The translations under genes and the position numbers were made by a program. Shown in pieces: positions 1 to 10,783 of a stretch of DNA of 64,000 nucleotides. The stretch lies in contig CM055096.1 of assembly GCA_029204225.1 (NCBI GenBank), forward strand, positions 57,487,600-57,551,599. Direction: 5' to 3'. Source of the stretch: Diphasiastrum complanatum (lineage: Eukaryota; Streptophyta; Lycopodiopsida; Lycopodiales; Lycopodiaceae). Each line of letters starts with the position of its first letter. The first letter of the stretch is position 1. The notes below the pieces were generated by a model. It saw only the letters and a list, made by a program, of their open reading frames with translations, did not search any database and was not told the origin of the DNA.

Positions 1-1110
1 GTCTTTCCTGAAAGCTTTTCATCTTTTTGAATTTTGACATGTCCCTTATGAAGTCCTACTTTTGATAACACATCTTCTAATCGAGAGATAGCTTTCTTTG
101 CTGATGATGCTGGCTTAGTATTCCAAGCAAAAACTATATGAAGATAAATGATCTTTTCTATTAATCTCACTTCTACATGAAGAGTTCAAACCTGCACATT
201 TTTCAAGGGGATAGGCAGCACAGGCTTCCAGTTTGGATATGCATATTCTCTAGTAATTCTTGTACTCCTAGTAACATCTTTTGCCATTTTCATGCAGTAC
301 AAACAAGGGTGTTTTGATGTATCACCATGTGAGACGTTATACATACATTTCAATGTTTTCAAATCACCTACTAAGTGCCATTCAACATTTAAGTCTCCAA
401 CTCCTAGAACATTGAGAAGTCCTCCATCCATATGGTCCTTGATGATCCTAGAATAAGATGTCCTTGAGAATATTTATGATAATATATCATGATCCTCCTT
501 CAGCACCTGTCCAAAGAATTAATCAAACTTAGTTAACAAAGAATTAATACTATTCAATGAATGTAATTTAATAATGAGGCTATTAACCTGAAATGCTGTC
601 AACCACCATAGATCATTTTCTGACTGGACACTAAATCTGAAATCTTCTTTGTTCTCCGTTTGTGATAGTGCACCATTTATGAGAGTTATACTAACCCTCT
701 CCATCTTTTTCCCTTTCACAATTTCTGACTCATCTAACTTAAGTACTATGATTATTTTACCATTCACCTTTTCAAAGGTTATATCATAGAATGTGACGAT
801 GTATCTCAGCAAGTAATTTAGATCAGCAAATAAGTTGTTTGATGAATTATAGGATATCGATCTTCCATCAGTTTCATACACCTCCTCAATATGAAATGGA
901 GTTCCAGTGATCTTATGCATACCTATGTTTAATGTATCCCTCTCTTTCTTGATATGTCCTAGGGATTGGGACTTTTCTAATTTGAACTTGCTTAAAAGCT
1001 TCTCTAATCAGTTTAAGTATTGTTGCATATGCTTCCCTTCTAATACCTGCAAAATCACAAGCTCCCTGAACTAGTCTTATATAAAATTTTTTGAATGTCC
1101 ACCATCAAAG
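1..1110 (-). repeat. Left arm of a degenerate long inverted repeat
   Basis: This stretch is the reverse-complement counterpart of about 2265-3375, symmetric around position 1687. The minus-strand peptides starting at 431 and 920 match the plus-strand peptides starting at 2944 and 2453. By hand count about 84 of 103 aligned residues are identical in the second pair. The arm ends near 1100, where both arms share the reading around FLDKTIVQGACDFAG. Both arms are decayed transposon coding sequence. The unpaired spacer is about 1.15 kb. Confidence 0.85.
186..920 (-). pseudogene. Transposase-like gene fragment, left arm (unassigned DDE-like family)
   Basis: Two minus-strand open pieces lie here. 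Residues encoded at 920-519 read HIEEVYETDGRS and LKLDESEIVKG. Residues encoded at 431-186 read VEWHLVGDLKTLKCMY followed by a CLYC zinc-knuckle-like pair and a NWKPVLPIPLKN tail. The GDLK Asp followed by CxxC resembles the second catalytic Asp plus zinc ligands of some eukaryotic cut-and-paste transposases, but that is inference. The pieces are joined by a spliced or mutated stretch, and no full ORF survives. The gene is homologous to the plus-strand copy at 2165-4075 and, at its C-terminal end, to the relic at 26921-27480. Confidence 0.6.
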
Positions 1111-1130
1111 AATATGTTATTTTACACTTT

Positions 1131-1180
1131 CATTAGAGGAGTTCTGAATATCAAAAAGACCCTTTAAGAAATGCCATGTA
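1131..1180 (+). repeat. Isolated MITE end (same terminus as the 12421-12790 element)
   Basis: The bases CATTAGAGGAGTTCTGAAT followed by a CAAAAAGACCCTTT tract match the terminal inverted repeat of the MITE at 12421-12790. No matching opposite end was seen nearby. It lies in the loop of the 1-3375 inverted repeat, so it is probably a broken insertion. Confidence 0.55.
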
Positions 1181-2164
1181 GGATAAAGAAAAATATCAAA
1201 ATAAAAAGAACAATATTGTTTATTTGTTTCCACTCTTGAGGCCTCCCCAACTCCCAATGATCTAATCATAGTGTCTATAGTCACAGTTAACAACTCTAAA
1301 CTGTTCATAGTCTAACTTGTCAAAATTTGAAAATATGACCGCCATTCACAAATTCAAATCAGGGAAAAAAGCATCCCTCCACTGGAATGAAAATATGAGT
1401 GCCATCTTCACATTGGACTGAGATTATGAATGACATCTCCAAATATAAATGCCATTTCCACATCGAATTGAAAATATGAGTGTCATCTCCAAATTTGAAT
1501 CAGATAGAGTATATAATATAATTAAAGATAAGTATGTTGTTTTGTTTTGTATTGTTTTGTTTTGTCTTGCTTTATTTGATGATGACATTGTGTCATCTAC
1601 ATTTGGATATTCCTAATGATTTGCACCCATACAAAGACGAGGAGGCAAAGGAGTTCCAATATCTGCTGCTGATCGTTCCCGTTATAGGGCAGAAGGAAAA
1701 AAAAATTTGGATTTGTGGACTGACGGATTATTGCATCCTCGAGATCCTAAGAAATAATAAATCATTATAGAAGAATAATGAATCATTAGAGAAGAATAAT
1801 GATTAATTATAGAAGACAACATTCGATATCAAATCAGAACTAGATCGAATGCAATCAATCTTACAATCTATTTGTATGAAAAACTTGCAATTACTGAAGG
1901 ATGTGGAGGAGGCTAAGAAGAAGGAGGCTAGGAGTAAGAAGCGAAAGCAGGAAAGTTGCAAGGATATTCAGACCCTTTTAAAAGGAGGTTATCGAAATAC
2001 AAGAATTCGAGCATTCAAGTAAGCATACTCTGACTTTTGTAACTTGATTAGTGACATATGGTTCTATTTCTGCTACTATGTTGCTATGCTAACTATCTGG
2101 TTTTTTTTTTTGCAGATCTGCATCAGTAGCTCATCATAATATAAAGGACAATGCATCAATTGGA

Positions 2165-4075
2165 ATGTCGTTGGGCTCAATATTGACAGGCAAATCCACT
2201 GAGTATATCATGATGAACAATAGGAGTTCTAATGTAAAGTCCAAAATTGTAGAATCTTTGATGTTAGACATTCAAAATTTTTTAGATAAAACTATAGTTC
2301 AGGGTGCTTGTGATTTTGCTGGTATTAGCAAAGAAGCATATTCAACAATATCTCAACTTATTTGAGATGGCTTTAAGCAAGTTCGAATTAGAAAAGTCCC
2401 TATCCCTAGGTCATATCACTTGAAGACAGAGAGGAATACATTGAACTTAAGTATGCATAAAATCATTGGTACCACATTTCATATAGAGGAAGTGTATGAA
2501 ACTGATGGAAGATCCATGTCATATGATTCATCAAACAACTTTTTTGTTGATCTAAATCACTTGTTAACATACATGGTCACAATTTATGATATAACCTTAG
2601 AAAAGGTGAATGGTAAAATAATCATAGTACTTAAGTTAGATGAATCAGAGATTGTGAAAGGGCAGAAGATGGAGAGAGTTAGCATAACTCTCATGAATGG
2701 TGCACTATCACAAACAGTGGACCAAGGAGACTTCAAATTTAGTGTCTACTCCGAAAATGATACTGGTTGGTAGCTTTTAGGTAATTATTATTTTTTATTA
2801 ACTAAGTTTCATTCCTTACCTTGGTTCATAATTCATATTTAACTAAATTGGTTTTATTCATTGGACAAGTACTGAAGGAGAATCATGATATATTATCATA
2901 TATATTCTCTAGGACATCTCACCCTCGAATCATCAAGGACCATATGGAAGAAGGATTTCTCAAAGTTCCAGGAGTTGGAGATTTCAAAGTTGAATGGCAC
3001 TTAGCAGGTGATTTAAAAATATTGAAATGCATGTATAATGTCTCTCACGGTGCTACATCTAAACATTTTTGTTTATACTGCATGAAAATGGAAAAAGATG
3101 TAACTTGAAGTACATGAATTACTAGAGAAGATGCAGATCCAAACTGGAAGCCAGTATTGCCTATTCCCTTGAAAAATGTGCATGTCTGCACTCTTCATGC
3201 AGAAGTTAGGATAATAGAAAAGCTCGTTTATCTTCATATAGACTTTGCATGGAGTAATAAGCCAGCATCAGTTGCAATGGAAGCTATTTGTCGATTAGAA
3301 GATGTTTGATCAAAAGCAGGACTACATAAGGGACATGTCAAAATACAAAAAAATGAAAAGCTTTCTGGAAAGTTAGGAAATATGCCAACTAAGCCAAGCA
3401 TCGGAGGAGCAAAAGCACGTCGATTCCTATCAAACCATACTGGTAAGGCTTCAAACATTCAACACTCGGTCTAGAAAGAAACCGTTGCTGCCACCGAAGA
3501 CTTAGGAGTGACCGACAAATCAAGATTATTGAAAGTTGATGTATGGAGAAAGTTGACTATATGATTAAGATATTAAGAAAAGACAAATTTTCTGATACTA
3601 ATAAGAGAGCTCTACAAAAGACTTGTGTCGATTTTGTTGATGCAGTATCAAAAGCATGGGGAGAAGATCACATTACTCATTACATGATTAGTATGCATGC
3701 TCAGAGCAGCTTTCAATTCACCAGTATATTTTGTTCCAAGTCTAGGACTGACATTACCATTTTGACATGTGCAGCACATACTGAGATCATACATCATTTT
3801 TTGCAAACACCTATGGAAGCCTAAGTGTCTAGTCATCACAAGGGATGGAAAAGTCACATTGGCAAGCACGGGCTGCATTTCATCGAAATACACAACATGG
3901 AGGAACCAATGAAAAATGAAACTATATTTGCCAATTATTTCAGCGGTTCTACTATAGAGTTCAAATTTGACAGATCACAAAATCTTCAAATTACGACAAA
4001 TTAAAAAAAGCTTGCGAATTCATTGAGCAACATAGAAGCTAAAAATTCAGAGATACAAAGTTGCTACAAATGTAA
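2165..4075 (+). pseudogene. Transposase-like gene relic, right arm (unassigned family)
   Basis: This is the most complete copy of the unassigned transposase-like gene, with open stretches 2165-2365, 2420-2773, 2821-3108 and 3543-3824 separated by stops and short non-coding gaps. Visible blocks in order are FLDKTIVQGACDFAG, HIEEVYETDGRS, LKLDESEIVKG, VEWHLAGDLK plus CLYC, DHITHYM, and near 3842 GMEKSHWQAR, NTQHGG and QLFQRFYYR. The final block is shared with 26921-27121, where it is better preserved. The frame ends at a TAA near 4075, about 33 bp from the stop of the convergent ORF at 4109. In-frame stops near 3107, 3308, 3473, 3824 and 3919 make it non-functional. It could encode a DDE enzyme (GDLK Asp and GMEK Glu as candidate catalytic residues), but I cannot name the superfamily. 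Confidence 0.65.
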
Positions 4076-4108
4076 ATTGTATTCACAATTTTCAATATAT
4101 ATAAATTA

Positions 4109-5642
4109 TCATTCAGAGGTATCTGTTACATCCTCCTGTCCAATTGTTTTGCCATCATGCAGTAATTCTCTACTTGCATATGCATCCAGAAGATGCGCAT
4201 TGTCCTTGTTGCCACTCAATTCTATATATGTTGCATACAATGAATAATGGGAACTCCTTAATGGTACATTCCCATCTACAAATCCTAATATGTTTAAAAC
4301 ATAAGATCTCTTTACAAAAATTATTTTATTTGCTCTCGCAAATTTATGTCCATCTAAATAATAAGATAAGGCTTTCACAACCATCATTGTCTCTCCAACT
4401 GGACTGAATTTGGAATGAGTAATTCAAATTTCGTTATTTTGAAAGTGCCTCAAGCAGTGGCCGAGGCCACTGTCCCTTTGAAAAGATGATGAATGTTGTT
4501 TGAAGCCCCTCGACGAGTAACAAAGTCATCAATAAAAAGTGTATTCTACAATTACAAAATTGGAGTTTTTAGCACAAATTAAATTCAACAAAACACATAC
4601 ATCATATAAACAAACGTATAGTAAAACTTTTAAACTTATGCATTCATCATCATCTGCTGCAACTAGATCGGGATGATCTATATTGTGACCACCCATTGAA
4701 GAAGAGTCATCAACAAATTTCATAACCGATGGACGAGGGAATCCCAGCTAGGCTTGGAATGAAATAAATTCCTCATCAGAAGGCAAACTTCGTCCATGAG
4801 CACTAACGTTTGCCATAGCCCAGGACAAACATTTCTCATTAGTCATAATTCCCTCCTCATCATTATAGTCAATGCCCGGCACTAAGTCTTCAGTTTCAAA
4901 ATATACAATGTCAGAGAACTCAGTAATGGTGCTTGACAATAGACAAAGCACCTCATCCTCACAATAATCGAAAAAAACACATAAATGTGCCGTTGTAATA
5001 TACACATCTTCATTTTTATAATATTTTGGCAAATCAAAAAAGAATTTAGAATGTACACTAGCAATATTTTTCTCAGTATTGGCATTAGAGCCAATGAAAG
5101 CATCCTCAACATATCAGTATCAACACTCAAATGTTCATTGTCTTTATCAGGAGTATCAACCAAGTAATGACTGATATCCTTTATGGAATGTTCAGTAGTG
5201 GAGGATGAAGGGATCTTAGTATCAGGAATCGAAGTACCTGACTCTAATGGGATTTGTACCAAAAGAAAAAACACAAATATGGTCTGATACTCTAGAAAAT
5301 GACATTTCCAATTACAAACATTACATTCACTGGAATTCTTAAATTGATCAAAAAGTTTAGTGTACATCTTGTCTAGCTGCTGCTTATAATGTGGAAAAGT
5401 ATGTACAAGATCAGTGAAATGCATAAATGACAAATTAGACGCAGAGATGGGAGGGATACTACTATATCCCTGAATCTGATATACTGGTCATAAAAAACAT
5501 CAGGACTCTGTTTTGTCATACTGAACACATTTAGAAAAGGCCGAAAGAGAAGCTTGAAGTACTCTATGCACTCAGAGATACCGAACTCAGAGAGAAGACT
5601 AGACAACAAACGCTCACGACTAGGATCAGAGGAGGAAGCCAT
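4109..5642 (-). pseudogene. Convergent companion ORF of the unassigned element (ORF2, copy A)
   Basis: The minus-strand gene starts with ATG at 5642 (MASSSDPSRERLLSSLL). It is open to about 5460, then appears frameshifted into the frame that reads FMHFTDLVHTFPHYKQQLDK with a CNVCNWKC cluster. It continues through acidic exon-like pieces (5032-4748 and 4723-4529) to a conserved C-terminal domain at 4387-4109 (VVKALSYYLDGHKFARAN, IIFVKRSYVLNIL, SHYSLYATYIEL). That domain is homologous to the plus-strand ORF at 26502-26891. The function is unknown to me. The stop lies 33 bp from the convergent transposase-like relic, and the same tail-to-tail layout recurs at 26.2-27.5 kb. Intron boundaries are uncertain. 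Confidence 0.5.
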
Positions 5643-5699
5643 TGAATAGTATCAGTTCTATGCGAGAGGGGAGTAACCGAAGATGAAGGGATAACACTA

Positions 5700-6290
5700 T
5701 CAAACGCACAGAAGTGATATGTATGAATGACGTATTGCTCTTGTGCACACAAAGAAAGAGGTTACAATACGGGAACAAACAGGATGCACACAAAAGCAAT
5801 ATGTGACGAAAATAGATATAAAATATGCGCGCAGATAATCGATATGAGTGAAATCCGAGAAAGTAAAGAAAGATAACTTTTTGGAGATCGTGCCCTTTAT
5901 AGTCATCTCACACGTGCGAGTCAACGGTCAAATGTCCACATGTCATACAATGATTCGCTCAAAATCCTCCACACGTGTGAAGCCGTACAAAAGACATGTC
6001 ACATTCTGATTCGTTGGAGTATGACACATGTCATACAATTATTCGCTTGAAATCTTTCACACGTGAAGCCGTACAAAAGCCATGTGTCACAATCGCACGT
6101 GCGACCACACGTGTGAAAATTTTGAGTACACATATTCGTGAGCTCGGAGTCAGTTTCACTTGTTTTCTTCTGGTTTTCATGCCATATCGCTTCTCTGCGC
6201 ATCCTCTTTCCTCCGATATCTATGTCTCCTTCTGCGTGCGCACAAGAGTGATATTACGACCGTACATATCGCTTCTGCGCAATGCCATCG
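5700..6290. repeat. Inverted leader repeat around a divergent, promoter-like centre
   Basis: The reverse complement of about 5700-5860 resembles 6165-6290. Both read through a TGTGTGCACAAGAG- or GTGCGCACAAGAG-like block, then a CATATCRCTTCTGYGC-like block, and lead into an ATG about 60-100 bp later: 5642 on minus, 6359 on plus. The leader next to each ATG also looks related. This suggests two divergent genes with duplicated 5' regions, or two abutting element ends. Confidence 0.5.
5936..6112. repeat. Tandem repeat, two units of about 88 bp with CACGTG palindromes
   Basis: The block ACATGTCATACAATGATTCG at 5939 recurs at 6027 with one change, and GAAGCCGTACAAAAG recurs at the same spacing. 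Each unit carries a CACACGTG core and ACATGT palindromes, with more CACGTG cores just outside at 5911 and 6103. CACGTG is the plant G-box, so a regulatory role is possible but unproven. Confidence 0.7.
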
Positions 6291-6358
6291 TTAGTTTTCT
6301 CTTTCGTTACTTTCATTGTCTACACTCGCACAAGACCGATATGTCCTATACTGCCCTC

Positions 6359-7048
6359 ATGTCCATGGTCAAGCCGAACCAGAGGGATTTCTTCTCTTCT
6401 GGGACTTTATCCACTAGTACCCCTGCTGTTAATCCTCCACGGCAGACCAAGCGTAATAGGATCAGATGGCTCTTTGAGATTAAGAAATATCAGAGATCCG
6501 CCATGCTCTTGATACCAAGAGCTCCTTTCCACAGAATTGTCCGCCTGATTACTCGGGATAATCTGTAGAGTGATGTCAGGTTCACACCTGGAGCATTGCA
6601 TTGTTTGTAGGAGTCCGCGGAGGACTATTTGGCTCTCTTTTTTGAAGATTCTTTTTTACTTTCCATCCATGCCAAGTGGGTGACCATAATGCCCAAAGAT
6701 TTTTAAATTCTCTATAGAATGAGGGAGAGATATTATAGACTTCACAAGGGTGAACCCGCTGCTCCCCGGGACAAACCCCGTGATAGGACCAACCTTCCCA
6801 CTAAGAGGCCTCGCAAGCAACCTGCCCCTTGAAGGAGCAAGCCATTTTCTTCTCAGGCTTCCAAAAAGGTCCGATGTATGAACCTCCAAGCTTCCACATC
6901 TAGAGGTGATGGAATTGTGAATACTGTAGCTCTTGATACTGTGGTTGATTCAGCCACAAAAATTTTGGACAGTCCCTCCATTGTAGATTCTCTCCCGCCT
7001 CCTCCCGTTAATGTCACACCTGTAGCATATTTGAGAAAGATATTTTAG
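6359..7048 (+). pseudogene. CENH3-like histone H3 pseudogene with in-frame C-terminal extension
   Basis: From ATG 6359 a single frame encodes a basic tail (TPAVNPPRQTKRNRIR), then KKYQRSAMLLIPRAPFHRIV, SDVRFTPGALHCL, ESAEDYLALFFED and SIHAKWVTIMPKDF. These align with the histone H3 fold from the alpha-N helix to the C-terminus. LLIPxAPF and AEDYL are typical of centromeric H3 (CENH3) rather than canonical H3, where the first reads LLIRKLPF. TAG stops near 6566 and 6608 and a TAA near 6706 disrupt it, and a few residues before the alpha-N helix are missing. There is no frameshift and no intron, as in a processed copy. After the histone end (MRER, about 6730) the frame continues for about 100 more codons with one TGA (near 6832), carrying a basic TKRPRKQPAP-like stretch. 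That extension is not part of known CENH3. A divergent H3 variant is the alternative. Confidence 0.7.
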
Positions 7049-7130
7049 ATGCGATAGATAGTATTGGCATGCCAATACTCTTTCAACTAGAAGAGATTGG
7101 TTTTACTCTTAATTTTAGAATCCCAGTTTG

Positions 7131-7939
7131 TATGTAGATGAAGTAGTGTCCCTTCTTGCCACAGAAGAAACACTTCACTTTCTTCTTGGTCTTTGAAGTA
7201 GAAGGATGAGATATATCATCCTCTTCACCATCTTTCTCTCGATCTTTGTCTTTGTCTTTGTTGGATGCTTGAGAGAACTGGTTCTTACTCCTTCCTTTAT
7301 GCTTGTCCTTGACAAAGAGGACTTTGTCACTTTCACCATGCTCGAGTTCATCCTGGAAAGTTTGTAGCTTTGCCTAGATTCTTCAGAAATAAGAATTCCT
7401 TGGAGAGTTTCTAGATTAGGCAACTCCTCCTTAATGGCAAAAGACTGAACAAGATTATCATAGTCATCTTTCAAGCCATTTAAAATGACTTGAACTAGCT
7501 CATCTTGGTTAATAGTAACACCAACACAGGAAAGCTCTCTATGTAAATCTTTAACTCTCAGAACATAGTTTGATGCACTCTCATCACTTCTTTGGAAACT
7601 TTGGAAAATTTGATTCCTAAGAGTGAGTATTCTAGAAGTATTCTTTGCTTCATAGATGGACTTAAGTGCAGCCCAAGCATCTTTAGCTATGGTGCAAGGT
7701 CCTTTGTCTCTCAAAATTTCATTAGATACATTCATCTTAATGAAATGTAGAGCCATTCTAGCTCTCTTCATATACTTAGGAGTTTCAACCTGTGCTTGAG
7801 GCTCCTCCTCAACACCAAGCACAATGTCCATAACATCCTGGAGTATCAAAATAGACTCCATTCTAAACTTCCAGATTGAGTAATTAGAAGTATTTAGTCT
7901 TTCATTTGCTTCTAGAAGATATCCTCCCAGAGGTGCCAT
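7131..7939 (-). pseudogene. Copia gag (UBN2-type) truncated at the zinc knuckle
   Basis: The minus-strand ORF from 7939 encodes a UBN2-type Ty1/Copia gag. It begins MAPLGGYLLEANERLNTSNY with SIWKFRMESIL and continues with AKDAWAALKSIYEAKNTSR and VLRVKDLHREL, all hallmark positions. A frameshift near 7200 leads into a CCHC knuckle (CFFCGKKGHY at about 7160-7140) whose final Cys is lost. Sequence beyond 7130 is no longer Copia, so protease, integrase and RT are missing. The 5' LTR and primer-binding site lie upstream on the same strand at 8696-9146. Confidence 0.85.
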
Positions 7940-8695
7940 TTCGATGAAGACTTCTTAGTTATTGGACTACAATATGTTTGAGCTTGTTCCAATCAGACTT
8001 AAAGTTGCTGCTGTCTTTCACTATAGGTATTTTCAAGGATATTCTACCTTCCTATGTGAAACACTTGCAACTGTATCTGAGATGGATCTCAAATATTCCA
8101 CAAGACAAGATTATCTAGATCAGACACACAAAGTGGATTGAGACACTTTGGCATTTGAATCCTACTTTTGGCATGTGTGAAATGCTTCAAAAGAAAACAC
8201 TATTGACACTTAGAAGGCTCAAAGGGTGTTCAATTACTTCAAACTTAGACTTGATCTTCAGTTTCTTGTGTAGGCTGCTCAAAACAATGGATTCAGAACA
8301 AAGCAAGATTGAATTAAATCAAAATGCTATCACTCGGATTTTGGACCTATCCCTATCCTCTTTAAGAGCTTATAACTCTTGATAGACAAATCATATTGAT
8401 TTGGTTTCAATTTTTATGGAAAGTACACATCATAAGCTTTCCATCAAGCTATAACACCGCTATCTTTGGATCTACAATCAAGGAGATCGAAGAGACTGAA
8501 AATCTCTGATTTTCACACGTGCGGCATTCAAAATTCCGTACTACCACTTTTCAGGTCTGAAAATTCAATTCCAATCCGATTTGATCCAAATACACATCAG
8601 AGAAAGGTGAGAAAAAGTGTAAAACTGCTTTTTTGCTTGATTTAGCTCTCAAATTCTTGTACAATCAGAGATGTTAGCATGCAAAGCTCGATTTG

Positions 8696-8707
8696 GCTCT
8701 GATACCA
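8696..8707 (-). other. Primer-binding site (initiator Met-tRNA complement)
   Basis: On the minus strand TGGTATCAGAGC starts immediately after the CA end of the LTR. It matches the 3' end complement of initiator tRNA-Met used by most plant Copia elements. The gag ATG is about 760 bp downstream. Confidence 0.8.
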
Positions 8708-9146
8708 TGACAAAATTTCCAAAATTCACATGTGTGGGGAAGATCCACAAGTATGATAGATCTAATTAACCTTTATGATTAGCACAATAACCTGATTCTA
8801 GATTGATTTGCAAGATCTAGTACAGAAGTTATGGCTTAACCACAATCTAGCATGCTAAGCAACAAAGAATGATAGCAATGAATCATAAATGAGAAAAAGT
8901 ACAAGAATTTAGTGTATTAGCATTAGCCTCAACACGAGTTAGAGAGAGAAAGATAGAGAGATGAAAAGCAAAATTTGCGTGGATCCAAAATGGCAAAAGA
9001 TAGCTACAAAGATTTGGTTCTTCATAAAAAATTATGAGGAGAGCTACACATATTTATGGATTTTGAGGTAGCTCAAGGTAGAACCACATCCATCCATCAT
9101 TTAATGAGATCTAAAGTGAAAACTAGAGTCTATGTGACATTTGTCA
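8708..9146 (-). mobile_element. Copia 5' LTR (439 bp)
   Basis: The boundaries are set by a perfect 7-bp terminal inverted repeat, TGACAAA...TTTGTCA, with TG/CA ends. The inner end abuts the primer-binding site. An ATATTTA motif near 9048 could be read as a TATA-like element on the minus strand. No second LTR of this family was found, in keeping with a truncated element. Confidence 0.7.
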
Positions 9147-9339
9147 CATCTCATGCATGAATCTCTACCTACTTTTTCCAAGTGTCCTAGTTCTAACTAG
9201 AAATGTACAAATCATCATGCATGTGTCCATTTCACTTTGTGCATGCCTTGCATATCACTATGGATCACTTACAATTAATGCATGTGAATTGCCACGAGTT
9301 TCTACTAGCATATTTTTGCTAATTCTAAGTCTACAATCT

Positions 9340-10150
9340 GATGCAGATCTTATTTTATATGATCAAAAAGGAATAAAAGTCCTTTCTAATACAGAGGAAG
9401 GCAATTTTGTAGCAGATATTCCTCTTGCCTTAAAAGGCATTGAGGCCCTTCCCGAAACAGAGGAGGGCGAGATTATAGGAGGAGTTGTTGCTTTATCAGT
9501 TCCTAATACTGATATGGAAAATATAGAAAAATTGATTAATAGAGATCTATTTGTAAATAGAGAGACATAAAAAAAAAAGATACAATCATTTTACTTGTAA
9601 ACAATCCGTTTATGGGTTTTTTTTATTGATATAACAATAGATTCTTACAATCAGCTTGTGTCCATAGTCTAATAATAGAATGTGATTTTTCTATAATGAT
9701 AAAAAGACATTGGCATGTATTTGCTGATAGTGAATCTCAATGTTCTTCCATAAGTTGGATTGTTTCGCCAATATCTCTGCATTTGATCTTGAGCTCATGT
9801 CTTTTACGTACTTGCATAAAATTAATACAATGTTAGTTAGAATTAGTACAGAGTTTGTATTAGAAAGTTTTGATTGAATCTGTTCATAAAAGATCGAGTG
9901 TTGTCAGTTACTTACAAGTTTACCATTGAAAATGAATCTGAAGTCTGAAAGTACATCATCTTGTAGGAGCAATAGTTCCCACCAGATGTAGTTTAGACTC
10001 CAATCTTCTTACACCTCAACACATGTCCAAACGACATCATTGTATATAATTTCAATATTTTTTTGTTTTGAATGTCCACTGGCTTACAAGTCTTGATCAA
10101 GTGGCACCCATTTACCTTTATTTTTTTTCCATCTTTGATAATGGAAGCAT
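9340..10150. pseudogene. Unidentified convergent gene relics
   Basis: A plus-strand exon-like stretch (about 9340-9570) encodes an acidic, duplicated-looking segment: LSNTEEGNFVADIPLAL, then ALPETEEGEIIGGV. It ends at TAA 9570. A minus-strand stretch (about 10130-9650) holds two exon-like pieces reading VVWTCVEV, WWELLLLQDDVLSDFRF and SRSNAEILAKQSNLWKNIEI with a plausible GTAAGT donor near 9915. No family was recognised. The convergent layout resembles the pairs at 4.1 and 26.9 kb, but I found no clear shared motif. Confidence 0.3.
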
Positions 10151-10589
10151 AAGCTCAACATTTGTTTTTCAATTTGATAATGGAAACACATGGAAGACAT
10201 TCTAATTCTGCATTCTATTTCTCCATCTGGTCTTTTGTCCTAGCCTTCATCCATAAGTTCAGATAATAAACTATCTGATAATTTTTTGCATACAAACATC
10301 ATTGGGGTTTTGTGTACATTGACACTTGAAAAGAAATCCACAAATATATTCAAGGAATTAAACCAACTCAATCTAACTGTTTTTGATCCCGTGCTCATTT
10401 TTAATGAATTTTTTACATCATTATATATCTTGCAACGAAATGTTTCTATTTTATTTATATTTGTAAAATTCTACGTTACATAGAACCCCGAAGCTAAGGT
10501 TTCAATTGGTCCACATGGCAACGAAAATAAGAAAAAAAAATAAAAAAGCATCTTTTTCAAAGGCCCTCGTTGGGCTCTAAGTTTTTCTA

Positions 10590-10783
10590 AGTTAAATCAA
10601 GATATATTCTAGCACTTGTAAAATAGGCAGAGTTATTCCTTACAGATAAATCTTAGAATGTCTTATGAGTGGCCTAAGACTTTCCACAACAATCAACAAT
10701 CTCATTATTCTATTAAATAAGTGGCTTTTGCATACAACATTCGAGTGAAAGTTCTATCCTCAATAGCAAATCTCTCCTTACAT
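10590..10783. repeat. Direct repeat copy 1 (TRIM-like)
   Basis: About 194 bp, from GTTAAATCAAGATATATTCT to TCTCTCCTTACA, recur almost unchanged at 11148-11341. The later copy is bounded by TG...CA, as expected for an LTR. The 364-bp internal stretch has no coding capacity, so a terminal-repeat retrotransposon in miniature fits. No convincing primer-binding site or target duplication was seen, so a simple segmental duplication remains possible. Confidence 0.6.
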
